Source of the DNA: Halohasta litchfieldiae
Lineage (GTDB): Archaea > Halobacteriota > Halobacteria > Halobacteriales > Haloferacaceae
Length of the DNA stretch: 64,000 nucleotides
Assembly (NCBI RefSeq): GCF_002788215.1
Contig: NZ_CP024845.1
Span: forward strand, 3,224,001-3,288,000
Direction of reading: 5' to 3'
The stretch's first letter is position 1. Each line of letters begins with the position of its first letter. The position numbers and the translations under genes were made by a program. The notes beneath the pieces are model-generated. The model ran no database searches. It had not been told where the DNA came from and saw nothing but the letters and a program-made list of their open reading frames with translations. Below are positions 63,493 to 64,000 of the stretch, piece after piece.

Positions 63493-63921
63493 ATGGGTTT
63501 CCGAGAGGGACTGTCGACTGACACTGACAGTGTGTGGCTCCCCGCGATTCTCGCAGGGGTCGTCTCAATGCCGGTGACTGTCGGGCTTCACTCGCAGCTG
63601 TCGACGTTCTCCTACGGTGCCGTTTCGCTTGTCGGACTGGCCGTCGGCTACTACTACCGTGATCGGTCGACGCTGGGAATCCGCGTCGGCACCCGAATGG
63701 GACTCGTCGGCTCGCTGCCGGTGCTGTGGCTGTACGGTGGCTTTCTCGACCCGCTCACGAGCGGAATCGGGTCGGGGCTGACCGTGGCGTCGCTCGTCGA
63801 AACAGTCCAAATTCTGGGCTTCTTTTTGCTCGCTATCGGGATTTCGACCGTCATGGGACTGGCCGGGACGGTCATGGGGATTCAAATCGGCCGAGATGCC
63901 CCGTCGACCGAGGCGTCCTGA
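63493..63921 (+). CDS. Four-helix membrane protein, DUF5518-like
   Basis: 142 residues with about four hydrophobic helices (WLPAILAGVVSMPVTVGL; YGAVSLVGLAVGYYY; GLVGSLPVLWLYGGFL; ILGFFLLAIGISTVMGLAGTVMG). It resembles small haloarchaeal membrane proteins of the DUF5518 kind; function unknown. An in-frame ATG at 63466 would add nine residues. Confidence 0.78.
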   Translation: MGFREGLSTDTDSVWLPAILAGVVSMPVTVGLHSQLSTFSYGAVSLVGLAVGYYYRDRSTLGIRVGTRMGLVGSLPVLWLYGGFLDPLTSGIGSGLTVASLVETVQILGFFLLAIGISTVMGLAGTVMGIQIGRDAPSTEAS

Positions 63922-63929
63922 CAAACACA

Positions 63930-63937
63930 TTTATATT
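63930..63937 (+). promoter_or_regulatory. Putative TATA box for the last gene
   Basis: TTTATATT, about 20-27 bases ahead of the ATG at 63957, leaderless spacing. Confidence 0.6.
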
Positions 63938-63956
63938 GGCTCTCGTACAGTTAGCT

Positions 63957-64000
63957 ATGACCGGTCGCTACTACGAGGCATTCACGGAGGGCGAGACGAT
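63957..64000 (+). CDS. MaoC-like dehydratase, N-terminal fragment (runs off window)
   Basis: Only 14 codons are visible: MTGRYYEAFTEGET. The YYE-F-x-x-G-E/D-T pattern is typical of the start of MaoC-family hot-dog-fold hydratases acting on acyl-CoA. Too short for certainty; its clear TATA box supports a real gene. Confidence 0.55.
   Translation, partial: MTGRYYEAFTEGET

Overview
The window is a compact, GC-rich chromosomal segment of a halophilic archaeon (class Halobacteria). The evidence is a strongly acidic proteome, a complete archaeal S10-spc ribosomal protein operon (with S4e, L19e, L32e, Rpp29 and SecY), methenyl-tetrahydromethanopterin cyclohydrolase, a PGF-CTERM surface protein, a Bat-type HTH regulator, and TATA boxes about 25 bases ahead of start codons, as expected for leaderless mRNAs. 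The genus cannot be fixed from this sequence.

Layout. 1-7 kb: the end of an AAA ATPase, a PhnP-like hydrolase, a glyoxalase-fold protein, and sugar-nucleotide genes (GlmU-like, GlmM-like, a second nucleotidyltransferase) with a tiny lipoprotein packed with N-glycosylation sequons. 7-11.3 kb: a DUF389 membrane protein, a CPA2 cation/proton antiporter and a KhtT-like regulatory subunit, split by insertion sequence copy 1. 11.3-16.8 kb: small membrane proteins, homoserine kinase, an unrecognised 3-TM protein, PdxS and an ATP-grasp enzyme. 16.9-31.3 kb: 25 minus-strand genes from a SPOUT methyltransferase and L3 through to SecY, mostly with overlapping stop and start codons. 31.6-44.2 kb: a surface glycoprotein, tRNA-Gly(GCC), DsbB, a thiamine-binding protein, mch, a GTPBP1-like GTPase, a J-domain protein, MoaB, an oxidoreductase, an orphan cytochrome oxidase subunit I, and a rhodanese with its regulator. 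44.7-48.7 kb: a Ski2-like helicase, a site-2 protease with CBS domains, and a membrane-tethered winged-helix regulator next to it. 48.7-64 kb: insertion sequence copy 2, menD, a small protein, an MFS transporter, a SHOCT protein, a 1445-residue Type IIG/IIL restriction-modification enzyme, two sensor kinases, menB, a membrane protein and the start of a MaoC-like dehydratase.

Most notable: (i) a membrane-anchored transcription factor encoded tail-to-tail with an intramembrane protease, with an insertion sequence just ahead of the factor; (ii) two insertion sequences that appear identical, each sitting a few bases upstream of a minus-strand membrane-protein gene, one with a clear 8-bp target duplication and one without; (iii) a restriction-modification gene whose putative recognition region is an AT-rich block starting exactly at the NPPW motif; (iv) strong over-representation of the palindrome GTCGAC in coding and noncoding DNA, absent or rare in the apparently foreign segments; (v) hairpins with a shared loop (GAACRSAGTGA type) and covarying stems on both sides of a small gene.
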